Below, in pieces: positions 29,501-40,679 of a stretch of 64,000 nucleotides of DNA. Under the pieces are notes generated by a model that saw only the letters and a list, made by a program, of their open reading frames with translations, did no database searches and had not been told where the DNA came from. The DNA is taken from NCBI GenBank assembly GCA_033032175.1, contig CM065323.1:12028001-12092000 (forward strand). Direction: 5' to 3'. Every line of letters starts with the position of its first letter. The stretch's first letter is position 1. Both the position numbers and the translations under genes were made by a program. The DNA is from Saturnia japonica. Its lineage: Eukaryota > Arthropoda > Insecta > Lepidoptera > Saturniidae.

Positions 29501-31487
29501 AGGCTATATGAATTATGAATAATATCAGTAAAAATAACTACTGCACAATAAACACTTAGGAATCTGTGTATCACTGGTTTCTATTATAAAATTATGCCAC
29601 TTGTATAGGGTTGCCATAATTGTCTGGCCTTGACAAATTCTAATCTATGCTTTGTTTGTTAGACATAGCTTGATCTTATTTTGCTGAACACTTGACTTTT
29701 AAGTAATTCTTTGTGAACTTTTACATGTTTATAAAACTCCATGAATTTCATATACACTCAATATTTTGGCAAGACGATAGCACTCAACACACTTCCCAGT
29801 ACTCAGTAGCATACGATTTCTTTCATCATACCACTGGTTCGATGTTAAATTAATCTTCCCAAAGTGGCATTGTAGCCAGGTATCCCAAATAAAGAACCCC
29901 ACAATTCGAGCATGTAGAATTTCTTTCAGGATTTTCTGTTTCACTTAAAAAGTGAAACCACATTTCTACTAAACAATTTTTGACCTTCCACTCTTCAGAG
30001 TCAACTTTGTCCCCCCATTTTTATTGTTAAAAGCATTGCTCAAAATATCTATATCATTTTCCTTCAACCACAGCAGTGACAAGTAGTTAAGCACAATTTT
30101 TCTAAATGCTGTAACCATGTGGAATATTGTGACATAATAGTGATTTTTTGCGACAAAGGAAGTCATGACAGTGACAGTCCTGATATATAGGGACGAATGG
30201 CAACGTTACACTTGTAGCATGTAGTTTTGCAAACATAATTTAAATGATTTAATAGTATTAGAAGGGTAAACATTAAATTTAGTTAATTATTTTATTGTTA
30301 ACAATTATACAAATGAATCTTTTGAAAATAAATTACTGCTTCTTTCTATTGTGATATCTAAAACAGCATTCATCACAGAAGACCAAGGACTTCAAAGTAG
30401 TTTTAGTTTTCATATAGTAATGACATTGTGATATATAATGACTTTGAATATAGACATACCTAAATTATTTTGTAGCACCAATACATATAATAACACAAGG
30501 TAAATTGGAAATTTATGAAACCCCAACACAAGTAAGCTATTCATTGAGGCCATTCCAATGAGCCCAAAGACGATATCTCTGCTGTAAGTTGGTGAGACAT
30601 TAAGTATCCTACAGATTCCAAATGATACTGCAGCATCAAGTTAAAGTTTTTCTAATGCCATTGAAGTAACAAAATAGCAAAACTCGACTCAATCAGCCTG
30701 TTGAAGATGCTCACATCTATTTTAAACTAGAAAAGAGCTGATAATATTTAAACGGCTGAACAAATTTTCTTGAATTATAGCTAAGAACACTCTTGATTAA
30801 AGTCACCATTCAAACAAAAAACGAGATCAAATTCGGTTCAGTTGTTTGTGAGCTATGATACAACAGACAGACACTCTCCTATTGTGTTGGGGGTTAAAAA
30901 AACATTGATAAGAAAAGAAATATAGTTTTTAGTATGTGTTCTGTTTTCACTTAATATGCTAAATTAGCCAGCAACTAATGAGAGATGAAAGTTAATACGA
31001 GATTATGTTCTTATTTGTGTACAATAAAAAGAGAATTATCACAAACATCTGGTAATATACGGATGTATTCACAATATACATAATACTACAAACATACATT
31101 GTTTGTGTTTGTTCAGTTGTCACACAATCTTCATTTCAAGGTAAAAGTTTTTAGAATTATAACTTTCATAAAAACCTTTGAAGTAATTGAATTGAATAAA
31201 TATAAAAATTTTAATCTGTCAAAAATTCTCTGGTGTCCGTGCAGGGTACCTCCCCTTATTTTTTCTATAAATTTTAACACATACAAATTGTAATATTTCA
31301 TAAAGAACATGGTAAACATGTATTTATTTAGACTACGATACAAGATCATGGTTTTGAACGAGATCCAAAATAAAAATAAAATGACACTAACCTTTATCCG
31401 TTGTGCAGATTTTAGTGGATAATTTATAGATTCTGTAATATCAGGGAGCTCCAATAGTATGAAAGGTGGTGGTGTGGAGCAACACAT
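23233..31487 (-). CDS. HPS5: HPS5 homologue, BLOC-2 complex subunit (complement join 23233..23550, 24692..26914, 27249..27485, 28304..28414, 31392..31487)
   Basis: Five exons in consistent phase 0 give about 994 residues (human about 1,129). HPS5 (pink in Drosophila) works with HPS3 and HPS6 in BLOC-2, which guides cargo to lysosome-related organelles such as pigment granules. The N-terminus is WD40-like: YTCFDVSRKLIAFGATSGG, DGAITRLSISNDEKHIGFAN, then NEVTAMAWSGNTLFSGDDIG. Next come HPS5-typical LLVSTLTRCYICDT, DGEFGACFVN, FCARPSSRLWEASVDG and THQFKQVL. The long middle is helical. The C-terminus has a RING-like set (CLLC, CGHIFHGPC, CPSC) at residues about 947-990. The ATG at 31487 is chosen because the conserved frame starts there. 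Introns carry LINE pieces in the opposite orientation. Identification rests on close motif order with HPS5. Confidence 0.94.
23551..24691. other. HPS5 intron 4, with a short MITE at about 24285-24362
   Basis: The intron has no coding signal. At about 24285-24362 it holds a compact block with CAAGGGGGCGTTCAAATTTT at one end and CTTTAAACGTTACGTAACAC at the other, around ACGCGCC and CCCCTCCCCC. I recall this as a common short insect MITE; the ends are not firm. Confidence 0.45.
24692..26914 (-). CDS. HPS5: HPS5 exon 4, long central exon
   Basis: A single 741-codon exon. The acceptor is ATAATTTCAG before 26914 and the donor GAC|GTAAGT at 24691. It begins AKTMFQSASQTIMNLDSRVC, matching the region where human HPS5 has a similar ...QTI...DS-V-Q block. 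The frame continues 15 codons into the intron and stops at 24647, so intron retention would give a protein without the RING-like end. Confidence 0.95.
27249..27485 (-). CDS. HPS5: HPS5 exon 3, WD40-like
   Basis: The acceptor is AATATTTCAG before 27485 and the donor ATT|GTGAGT. The 79 codons run from DGAITRLSISNDEKHIGFAN to IGKIAVFQLQSFI, covering two WD40-like strands including SSKEHQGNEVTAMAWSGNTL. Confidence 0.93.
27721..27850 (+). mobile_element. 3' end of jockey-like LINE (same family as 43.8-47 kb), with poly(A)
   Basis: In HPS5 intron 2. Reads TTCGCGGCCGAGTGCCTTAA, CCAAGCCTGGTGAAGCTGTA and ends CAGTATAGTCAGATAGAAAA with an A-run. This is the same 3' terminus, in the opposite orientation, as the LINE ending at 43803-43900 (minus). 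It is only the last 120 bases, so strongly 5'-truncated. Confidence 0.75.
28304..28414 (-). CDS. HPS5: HPS5 exon 2
   Basis: The acceptor is TATATTTCAG before 28414 and the donor AAG|GTGAGT. The 37 codons start YTCFDVSRKLIAFGATSGG and end FIQLLPNK, the first WD40-like blade. The exon is a whole number of codons and joins its neighbours in phase 0. Confidence 0.92.
28564..29410 (+). mobile_element. 5'-truncated LINE, ORF2 C-terminus (CR1/jockey-like)
   Basis: In HPS5 intron 1, opposite strand. An open frame to 29106 has HLNTLAKPHIDYLVEIWRSA, LQRAQNKLVKILFNF and ESAQLYNKLPKNIKESKSIS, the typical carboxyl end after RT (RAQ-K-VR and LWN-LP-like motifs). About 300 bases of 3' UTR follow, ending near AATAAAGATGTC. 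It is relatively intact compared with the copy at 17-19 kb. Confidence 0.85.
29729..30166 (-). other. Unrecognised open frames inside HPS5 intron 1
   Basis: Two consecutive minus-strand frames (30166-29969 and 29944-29729) have less AT-biased residue content than most here (for example NNKNGGTKLTLKSGRSKI and SNQWYDERNRMLLSTGKCVE). No domain, splice support or start context ties them to HPS5. They could be the remains of a transposon gene or chance. Confidence 0.2.
31392..31487 (-). CDS. HPS5: HPS5 exon 1 with start codon
   Basis: Starts with ATG at 31487 (MCCSTPPPFILLELPDITES) and ends AQRIK at donor AAG|GTTAGT. The 32 codons align in position with the N-terminal helix of human HPS5 just before its first WD strand. 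The frame running on to 31131 is intron. Confidence 0.85.
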
Positions 31488-32945
31488 GTTTATATTATCA
31501 TTTTCATTTAAAAATTATGAAAATTCAAAATTCCGCACTTGCAAATCTCGCAATATGAAAAACGTGAACGAAACGAAGTGAACTTAGTGAACGTATATTC
31601 GTAATATATTAATCTATGGAAGTGAACGAACAATTGAATGATATTTGATATTGGCAAATGGCAGTGGGTAGGGGTGGTCGCTGAATCAATTAGCTGTTTT
31701 TTTTTTCTCATTTTCAATAGTCAACGAGTTATCTGATTATCAATGAAAAATAGGTTAATAATATTCAGAGATGTACAAGATACCCTATACAAAGTATCTG
31801 GAATACAAAATGCAAGATACTATTTTAAATTATGTATTTCAGATACCAGATACAAATTACTTTAAGTATCTGAAATACTAGGATACAAAATACATATTTA
31901 TCTTTGAAATACTTTTCAAAGATAAAAAAATTGTGTGTATGTACCAGAGTACACAGGTAAGAAGTGAAACTTCTTTACGACATATCATTTTTGTTTTTAG
32001 AATTAATAATGTTCACTAGATTTACAGTCATATTTATTAATACTTGCTAATTTTAACAGATTTATATACATTCACTGATAGTTACAATCAAAAAGTGAGG
32101 TTAACCTCAAATAAATATTAAAATCATGCTCATACGTGTTGAATTTATAAAACGAAATATATAATCACTCTCACTTTTCTTGTAAATTCACTTAAATTTG
32201 AATAAGTCTTTTTATTTTATCACTTTCAAATTAATATATTGTTATTCTTATTTCAAACCAAACTTCAAAACTAATATATTGTTTTTATTATTATAATATA
32301 TTACATTATATTCTTTACGTCACTATACTAAACTTTGATAAAAAAAGCAACATGGCGCGTAACCGAAAAACGTGACGATTGCTATAAAATTTCTCCCATA
32401 CGTCGATAAAGAAGTTTCACTTCAAAAACGTTTTTAAGAAAACTACATTTTATTGAATTTACTTGAATTATTTACGAATGGATCGCGTTGAAATGTCACA
32501 AATATTATATTTTAAAGATTCTAATTGCGATTTAAGTAAAACCAGTTCTTCAAACATTTTATCATTCATTTTTCTTCGATTATAGTATTCAAAACGAATA
32601 CTTCCGAATGATAGTATCGTTTACAGGTATGTAAAAACGTTGATAATCATTAATGAAATTTGGCCAAACAAAATAACACATTTATTAATATCTGAAAACA
32701 TTGTTTATTATCAGTGAAACCTGTTATAGTAAACGAATTATCAAATATATTAATGTCTTCAAGCGTTGAATAATTTTAATTAAATTTTTTAGGAAACGAA
32801 TAAACACTTTAATACTGTCCGAAAACCAGTTGACGATTTAACAATTTTTTCAACTTGATAATCATTAGTCATTAATGTTAATTTTCTTTGACAACAAAAT
32901 CGTTAATGACCCACCACTAATTGGCACTTGGCACTTGGCAGTGAT
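31488..32945. other. HPS5 upstream region and intergenic DNA
   Basis: Just upstream of the HPS5 start, 31540-31640 is a moderately GC-richer stretch without a TATA box that may hold the promoter. The rest is AT-rich. A repeat at 31755-31935 is described separately. Confidence 0.4.
31755..31935. repeat. GATAC-rich repeat, possible hAT-type MITE
   Basis: Begins CAGAGATGTACAAGATACC, a start like hAT terminal repeats (CAGRGATG). It is packed with GATAC and GTATCT words in both directions (AGATACC, AAGTATCTG, AGATACCAG, GGATACAAA). The right terminus is not clear. Confidence 0.4.
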
Positions 32946-32947
32946 CT

Positions 32948-33125
32948 GGTGAAGTTTTTTGCGGGATCTTAAAGTGACATGTAGTTTTTATTTTGAATTC
33001 AATAATTACTTATTATTGGTGGCATTTCGCGTGATATAGTTTGATTGAAGTAGAAAACATACATTTTGGGATGTCACAAAAAATTCCCTAAATAGTTCTG
33101 ACAAAAGAGCCACATTCTTGTCAGA
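32948..33125 (+). mobile_element. GAA-tailed retroposon, partial copy
   Basis: Starts GAAGTTTTTTGCGGGATC, then GTGACATGTAGTTTTTATTT and TTTCGCGTGATATAG, and ends around CACAAAAAATTCCCTAAATA. This follows the order seen in the fuller copies at 38846 and 55876. The GAA tail is missing. Confidence 0.5.
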
Positions 33126-33234
33126 AAACCCACATTGTAAGGCAAATTTTACGATAGAATTAGAAATTAAAACCGAAGATATAAAAAATATATAATTAAA
33201 CAAACTAAAATAACAATGATCTTTAAACGTCCAA

Positions 33235-33420
33235 AATCTAGGTAACTGGTAACTACGAGATGACTACGCGAGTGTGCAACGCTCGTCTATCCCTGAAGCC
33301 AAGAACGAAGTAGCCGAGGTTGTGTGCTCGCTGCGTCCGCCGCCACCTCAACCTCCTCCCCGACCACTCTGAGCTTGCAGCGACGTGAAACAGCTAGCCA
33401 CGCCCTCTTGTTGAGTTTTC
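33235..33420. other. Isolated CG-rich patch, function unknown
   Basis: About 180 bp of roughly 60% GC in AT-rich surroundings. One plus frame is open for about 40 codons with a Pro-rich end (SIPEAKNEVAEVVCSLRPPP). I saw no splice sites, start or known domain. It could be a transposon scrap or an unrecognised exon. Confidence 0.3.
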
Positions 33421-33424
33421 TACT

Positions 33425-35879
33425 CTAATAATAGCTTATAAATATTGACACCGATAACCCCACTTTGACGAAGGCATAAAAACATTGGCACTGGCGGGTG
33501 CTTTTTGCGGCATCAAAACAAGAAGAAGTAGAAATGATGTAGTGATCAGTAGACTTTTGCCCAAATTTGTCCAAGGTTACAGTGATGGCACTTGCACTTG
33601 GTACTCTTGGTAGTGTTGCCATTAGGAACTTGATAAACGTAGACCACTATCAATAACTTGGCTTTAGTGAAAATATTGATAGAACTTTCAATTGTAACGA
33701 ATAACGATACTATCGTTTATTTCGATTGTACGGAATTGAAAATAATATTATACTACCTATTTCCATTTCTTTAATTTCTCGATGACAGTTCTAATTTGAT
33801 AGTTGTAGCGTTGTGACCAAATAAGTAATTATATCGATCGCATATATTTATTATATCGAGTGACAGTGACGATTCATCAGATTTTGATTAAAATAAATAA
33901 ATAAAGATTACCTGTCGTTATAAATATTTCGTTTCATTGTCGAGTACCTACCTATACCTACTTATTTTACAACAGCTTCGAAAATTTTGAAAAAGTTGGC
34001 ATTATCAATCAAGAATTATTACGTGTAAATCTTGTAATGAAATATAATATTAGTTAATAAATTTGTACACAAGTATCCGGCAGTAGTTTAGTTTCTTACA
34101 TTTAAAAAAAAATATCGGGTCTGTTATCGTGTTACGTTTATCGATATAGCTCCATCCCTATCAGTTTCTCCGACTCTGGTATAATCTTGCAAGTGTGTAA
34201 ACGTCATATTTTTATAAAATAATGCATACCCCGCATATAATTTAGAAGAAATCACTGATTGATGATTTATAATACTTCAGTATATACAACATTTTTATCG
34301 GGAGGCCAGTTAATCGCATCGCGGCATTGAACGGCTCGTTCGCGCCACTACTACTATAGAGACCCGAGCCGAGTGTTGAATTAGTTTAATTTTGCATTTC
34401 AAACTATGCGTCCAAATAACATTCTGTAAAAGACAAAGTTTATATTCATTAAATTGTCTTTATGATGAAGTAACTTTTGTTCGTAAGGATTAATATGCCA
34501 TGCTTAGAAGTAATGCTCATAAATTAATTTATAATCTTTAACAAAAATAATAATAATTGCAAAATACCTTATTGTGGCTTATGTATTTATCCTGTATATA
34601 CATAAGCCCTATACATAGATATATTCTATCGCTACTTTTTTTGGATATGCTAACGGACATTATTTTTGCACAACATTATATTTACGTAATAATAACCATT
34701 AGACCAGTGTACACGGATAAAGCAGTTTAGGGAGGCTTCGCCTCCAACTTACTTATTTATAATCAACATTTACGGCTAGTTGAGAAATAGAGCCGTATTG
34801 TTAGTTTTAATAACATTGATATTTTGTTTTTTATATGACTATCCGAATATTTGTTTTTGAAGTAAAGACTTTTTAGGCACCGTTGTGATTTGAAAATAGA
34901 TGAAATGAAATAGCAACACTAAAAGAGACAAACATATACATAAACGATTTCGCTTGCTAGAGAAATAGATGAAAACATTATAGAGTGTTTCTTATTATCT
35001 TTGTCTACACTTTGTACGTGTGTTAGCATATGGCGCTTGCGTATTACGAAGCCTTGGAAAAGGGTGTTATAGCCAGCGTGGTTTGTTGTTCATGTGTAAC
35101 GTTTATGTGAATATTTTTTATGTTTTGTCAAGGTTCATTTATACCGCGTGAGAAGTTTTTTAAAAATTAATATTTCAATATGTTTAAAAGTATGATTTAA
35201 TTTAGAAGTTTCACATGATCTGGACCTCCCATGCATGACGTCTCATATTATTTACCGTTGTATTTTTATGATAAATTTTTAAATAAATATCCAGGGACTC
35301 ATAGGACTCAGAAAATATCCGTCAAGTTAAATGTTTGACAGTGACTTTGTTTAAACTTTTAACCAACTGCTTACTGCTTTGTATAATTTATTCCTATAGT
35401 ATTCAACAGATGGCGTTAGCTTTGCTTAGTTACTATTTATTGTAAACATTAATAGTTGTTTCATGTTTGTAACTTTTCATGCTAATTTTCTGTAAGTACA
35501 TATTCTATGTACTTCGTTTTTATATTTTTACCCATGCTTTTTGCTTATTTTATCTTCGTATTCACTGTGCCAATAATTTTTCTGTGTGTATAAACTACGG
35601 AAGAGGAACATTTTTCACACTGATTTTTCGTTAATATTGTCACTATTTTTAGTTCATAATTGTCGTAATTTTATGTTAAGTAATTTGGTTAATGAGTAGC
35701 AATGTAAATAAACCAGTCTGATTATAATATCACGTCGCGTCACTATATTATGAGACCAATGAAGTACACTTCAGTTGATACAATAATAGATGCCGCTGTA
35801 CGACGCTACGAAAAGTCTATATTGCGCTGTTAAAATTATCATTGAAATAATGACCTCTTTCGATGGTTATTTCTCTGTT
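33425..35879. other. Intergenic DNA upstream of U2, no protein gene
   Basis: AT-rich. It holds one dispersed repeat (34220-34600). A perfect small hairpin GGAGGCTTCGCCTCC lies at 34731-34745. Before U2, I could not identify a convincing insect PSEA element in the 60 bases upstream of 35880. Confidence 0.5.
34220..34600 (+). repeat. Dispersed repeat shared with the 918-bp duplication
   Basis: Shares CCGCATATAATTTA, CCGAGCCGAGTGTTGAATTA, AAACTATGCGTCCAAATAAC, TATGCCATG and GCAAAATACCTTATTGTGGC with 54150-54300 and 55065-55260. This copy has about 100 extra bases (34260-34365) in the middle. No coding. Confidence 0.7.
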
Positions 35880-36068
35880 ATCGCTTCTCGGCCTTTTGGC
35901 TAAGATCAAAGTGTAGTATCTGTTCTTTTCAGCTTAATATCTGAAAGTTCCCGCATTGCGGGACCAGTATATTAAACTGATTTTTGTAAACTGACGGGAT
36001 GTTCGGGGCTCGCTCCACTCCTGTCACGGGTCGGCCCGGCATTGCAGTGCCGCCGGGATCGGCCCACC
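35880..36068 (+). ncRNA. U2: U2 spliceosomal snRNA gene
   Basis: Starts ATCGCTTCTCGGCCTTTTGG and carries the branch-point recognition GTGTAGTATC. Stem IIa is TTTCAG/CTGAAA, and stem IIb is TCCCGCATTGCGGGA. The Sm site ATTTTTG follows, then the 3' stem-loop with loop ATTGCAGTGCC inside GGCCCGG...CCGGGATCGGCC. Length about 189 nt against 187-192 nt in animals. In insect U2 known to me, stem IIa is UAUCAG/CUGAUA; here both sides changed together, which argues for a functional RNA. There is no poly(A) tail or target duplication, so it does not look like a retrocopy. U2 pairs with the intron branch site in the nucleus. Confidence 0.95.
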
Positions 36069-36119
36069 AGAATTCAAATTAAAACTAGTTTTAATACAAT
36101 TACATACTAGACAAAGTGT

Positions 36120-37045
36120 GTGGTATTAGTCTTGCGCAAAGTATATCACTGAAAAGAAAAGAGTGATATATATCTTTTCAATGAAAGATATATCTCTCTT
36201 TTATATCTCGCTCAGAGCGAGAGATATCGGGCTCACTGATGTAATGATTTACAGAGCTGTTTATTGATAAAGAGCGAGATATATCTTACAAAAACAAATC
36301 TTACGATTTACAAAAACGTATAAAATTATTGTCAACTATTTTGTTTAGAATAGAGATATCTTGAAAAATATTATTCAAACATTTGATTTCCATCATTCTT
36401 AACAATTAGCAGGCTAAAATATGTAAATCTAGAAATGCAAAAGTATGTATTATAGAGATAGTCAAATTATTATTTTAAAACCAGTAATAACAACAATAAA
36501 ACTGTAGAAGATCGTGTGAGTAACAAAATATGTTAGCGTATTTTATAATCAGTGGCCATGGCTACATTTATATTGATTTGAATTGAAATAATGTATATGT
36601 ACATTATCTACCTTAAAATATAAACATGTATTAAGTCAATATTTTTTTACAAATTTGCTAGTCACTTTAGAAAGTTTTTTATCTTAAACACTTCATACAT
36701 AAATACTTGACACGGTAATTACGTAACCAATATTGTGCTTTATTATCAAGGTATAACATAAGTTTTCTTATAATCATTAGTACCTACCCGATCGCCTTTC
36801 CGCTCTCGGCTTGTTGGATCGAATTAGCTACCTATCTCTTTCTTAAGTAAGAATGTGGTGTATCTTTTTATTCAACTGATCTGAATCGCTCTGATTATAT
36901 CCGAGCGAACATTATTACTGAGAGCTAAAGAGCTAAAGATAATTATACTTTACAAACAAGTGAGTTACTGATATACTCGCTCTTTTGTCGGGATTATATA
37001 TCTTCTAATCTTTCGCTCGCGAGCGACACAACTCTAGTATGTATG
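36120..37045. repeat. Palindrome-rich AT block with GAGCGA / GATATATC words
   Basis: Contains an inverted repeat ATATCTCGCTC then GAGCGAGAGATAT (36203-36227), several GATATATCT and AGATATATC words (36160-36300), and at the other end ACTCGCTCTTTTGTCGGG and TTTCGCTCGCGAGCGACA (36974-37026). Dense subterminal motifs in both orientations suggest a non-autonomous DNA transposon. Ends are not defined and there is no coding. Confidence 0.4.
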
Positions 37046-37227
37046 TTATAATATAATATATTACATTTATTTTCTTTATTTCTTAGGTTCTTCTTACTAG
37101 AGGTGTAATAGGCTGATATTTTCGTATTCTTTAATTTGGAATTTAATAGATCGTAAATAAATGAAAATTGATTTAATTTTTTTAATGTTTAATTAATCAT
37201 ATTTTGAGAACAAGACTAATTAATACA

Positions 37228-37684
37228 ATGCATATGAAAGTATATACAACATCTATAAAAAAAAAGCCAATTTTTTAATTTTTGTCTGTATTTCTGTTTG
37301 TTCCGGGTAATCGCCGAAACGGTTGGACCGATTTTGACGGGACTTTCACTGATAGATAGCTGATGATATAGGGGCTACTTAGGCTACTTTTATTTTAGAA
37401 AAAGAATTAGGGTTCCGCACAGATGAAAAAATCTGGTCATGGTGAATCAATTCGGACGCTTAAATGGCTTATGCTGAATAAATCATAAGAGATATAGCAA
37501 ATTAATATACTACATTATCATAGGCATTGAAAATACCTACAAAAAAAATCCAGGAGTGTATACATCTATCTTATAAGGAACACCCACAATTAGCATTTTT
37601 GTCTTTAAAACAGCCGGGAGCGGGTGAACCAGATCCGCGCGGGCATTCTATAGTCCACGCGAGCGAAGCCACGGGAACAGCTAG
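37228..37684 (+). mobile_element. Non-autonomous Helitron-like element, copy B
   Basis: Runs from ATGCATATGAAAGTATATAC to a CTAG end followed by T. It has the 3' block GAGCGAAGCCACGGGAACAG and the interior CCGAAACGGTTGGACCGATT. Matches copy A at 911-1371 along most of its length, though its extreme 5' end differs. Confidence 0.65.
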
Positions 37685-37689
37685 TGTAA

Positions 37690-38845
37690 AATAAGTTTAG
37701 ATTCTGCTTTTTGTTGGTGGCGACATTTTTATTAACCTTTTCACTCAATATTTACATCGAAATATTCATCAACCACGCAAACAAAATGGATAAACACAGT
37801 AAACAAACACTAATGGAAATCTCGTCGATTACTAAAACAAAACTAACAAAACCTTTAGGATCTCGTCAACAAAGTGTGCCTTCCTTTTGGTTAATTAGGA
37901 ATCACGTGCGAGGCACGCGGCACACTGGCCCCAATCACTTTCTTTACATATCGTTACTTACTCGCATTCGACCTGCACTTATAAATTCGCATCCTTAAAA
38001 GCTCCGCATCAATTGATGCGAATGCGAATGCAGATGTCTAAATTAATGCGAATGTTCCGCATTTCGGATGCCGATGCGAATATCCGCTACCCATATCCCT
38101 AGTTCTTACCTTCTTACTCGTTCACTAAAAAGAAGCGCTCCGTTCTAGTACAATCTTTCAAGTTTCAACTGTACTAGTTCGAAGTCGAACCAGTAGTAAC
38201 TAGTACATACACTGCCGCGCCATAAATGAATTATACACGGACGAATATTAGGTATATTTTGATTCTCCTTCATAATTTACGGGCTTAGGACTGTCATTCT
38301 AAAGACCCGTTTTTCCGAAACATTGAGTAGATACTGGAATGTTAGAGACATTCCAAAACAAATAATACCCATAAAACAATTACGTAATAAAATACACTTG
38401 AATTACATTAACTAATAATAATAAATTATTAAAATCAATCTTTGATTGAAACTAATTCTTCGAACAAAGACACCCTCACCAAAATGTCTAAAAAACAATA
38501 ATAAAAACAATTATTATTATTTTTATAATAAAGTTCAAAATAGCTTAATGAATCAGAGCTCAGAGGACTCAGGTGCATGCCATGTATCTCATTCCCTTTC
38601 GACAGATCCGCGTCTCGTGAATCTCGCTTGATCGATAGCCACAGAATCACATAGGTACTAAATACGCCGGTCACAAAAGAAGTACTAGATGAACGATGCT
38701 TACGGAATAGTTGGTTCTAGTTCACTGTCACGAATTAATTCTTATTAGTACTTAGAACATGCTACTTTTAAACACAATTAAAATACAACAATAAATAAAA
38801 AAGAACTCATTATTTAGATATAAATAACGATATTTAAGGCCGATT
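37690..38845. other. Intergenic DNA with a GATGCGAAT repeat cluster
   Basis: No gene. At about 38000-38110 the words GCATC, GATGCG and CGCAT recur many times, ending GCTACCCATATCCCTAG. On the minus strand this begins CTAGGGATATGGGTAGCGG, like hAT-type ends, so a small hAT MITE is possible. The rest is unremarkable. Confidence 0.4.
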
Positions 38846-39189
38846 GGAGTTTTCGGCGGGATTTTGAAGTGGCATATTGTGATTTTTATTTTTAATCATT
38901 AACTTAGGTTGTTGACACTATATTATAATTAATTGTTTTTAATTATTATATTATATTATATTAATTAATTAATATTATGATATATGTAGTGTCAAAACCT
39001 AAGTTAATGTTTACAGTATACACATACTACAATATTCGTGGCGTTTTGCGTGATATAGCTTGGTTATTGTGAATATAAATAAATAGTGGATTATAAATAT
39101 ACACTGTAAGCATACCTTTTGAGGTGCCACAAAAACTCCCTAGAAAGTTTTTTAACAATGGAGCCACCATCTTGTTGGGAAGAAGAATA
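38846..39189 (+). mobile_element. GAA-tailed retroposon, near-complete copy
   Basis: Starts GGAGTTTTCGGCGGGATTTT and includes GTGGCGTTTTGCGTGATATA and GAGGTGCCACAAAAACTCCC. It ends AGCCACCATCTTGTTGGGAA running into GAAGAAGAA. The flanks TTTAAGGCCGATT and AATAACGGTGATT may be a decayed target duplication. A palindromic AT-rich insert lies in its middle (38935-38985). Confidence 0.6.
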
Positions 39190-40679
39190 ACGGTGATTGA
39201 ATACCTACTGTCACAAAAAAAAATGTTAGAGTCACCAACAAAAAATCAACAGTGAAAAGAAATCGATTTTTATTGTAAATTTTAATAATTGTAGAACCTA
39301 TAAAAGCATTGCAAAAAATTGCTAAATATTATCAAAAGAGTTAAATTTAATGCTTAAATCGGCGCCATCTATGAACGATTAGCTAAGCTTCATGATAAAA
39401 AACTCGAATTTGAACCTCGCTGCGACCTCAAATCTTAGTTGAAATACGGGAAACACCTGTCACTAGAGGACGTTGATAACACTTAACTCTCTCCTAGAAA
39501 TAATATGCAAGGAAATAGAATTGAACTCTAATTTGCCCCAGAATGGGAAATTGAAACGGTTTTCAGACTAGTTAAGAATAACGATAAAACTTGAAGTGTC
39601 TAATTGCCTGAATACTGTTTTGGTTACGAACTGTGCGGGAATGACATTCACTGTATTAGTTAAAGTTCGTAGATATCTCACATAAAAATAACTCAGAGTT
39701 GATTACTTTACAGTTATCTAAATTATCTAGGTTACAAAATTACAACTTATCTCTAGAAATGGTAATATAAGAACTAGAAGGTCAAAACTTATTATTAAAA
39801 TGGTAACATGCAACATTTGACGTAGTAATTAAATATTTTTTTTTAAAAAGCTTTTTTATACGTTGTATATTGCAAGATATTAATAGATAATGGGATAGAT
39901 AGCGACTAGACACGAAAATCAGTATTGAACAAAACGTGTGTGGAAAAACCTAATTTGATACTTTAAAATTATTGTATTTTATTGTGACACAATCAATGTT
40001 TGTCGGCAGGTGCAAAAATGAGTAACCATTACAAACAATCAGGGTTCACAACCTAGAGAGCGGCATTAATTTACAAGCAATGAAAAATTTATCGTGTTTG
40101 GACTAAAATTATCGTATTCACCGATTTCCGCTCCTGAGGATCTTTTTTTAGGTTGTCGAGTGAACCTAAGCCTCGGAATGACCTTTATTTATTTACATCC
40201 CTTTTTTCCGCCTTCGGCCCAGAAAAAAAACTTTTTTGGGAATTCTTAGAATTATGAAATTATTGCACGATAGTCATGTACTAACCGTACATGCTTAGTA
40301 CGCTAAGGCATGCGATTATCGTAGATGTACGAAAATTATTGTACAATTGTGTACCCTGGAAATAATATGTTTTTATATTATTATTTTTAAAGTATGCTTC
40401 CTGCTTATGTAGGGAATTTCGCCAATGCCAAGTGTGACAAATACACAATATTTATACATAACACTTGTTATGGGAACTACAGGGATGATGTAAAACTACA
40501 CACGTTAAACAAAAAAATAAAAAGTGTAACTATAGTTTTTGTAGACCCGAACAAAGTATACATTACAATTTTATATTATTATGATAAATAAAGACACTAA
40601 ATATGTTAATAAAAGTAGAATATACTTAAATAAGTAATGTATTCACTATTACAAGGAAGAAGATTATATATAAGGAACA
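39190..40679. other. Intergenic DNA, nothing recognised
   Basis: AT-rich. A 65-codon plus frame (40394-40588) has no recognisable motif and is not called. Confidence 0.5.

Noticed and set aside
34731..34745. GGAGGCTTCGCCTCC hairpin as a terminator or RNA element
   Set aside because: Rho-independent terminators do not apply to this genome, and an isolated 6-bp stem is weak evidence.
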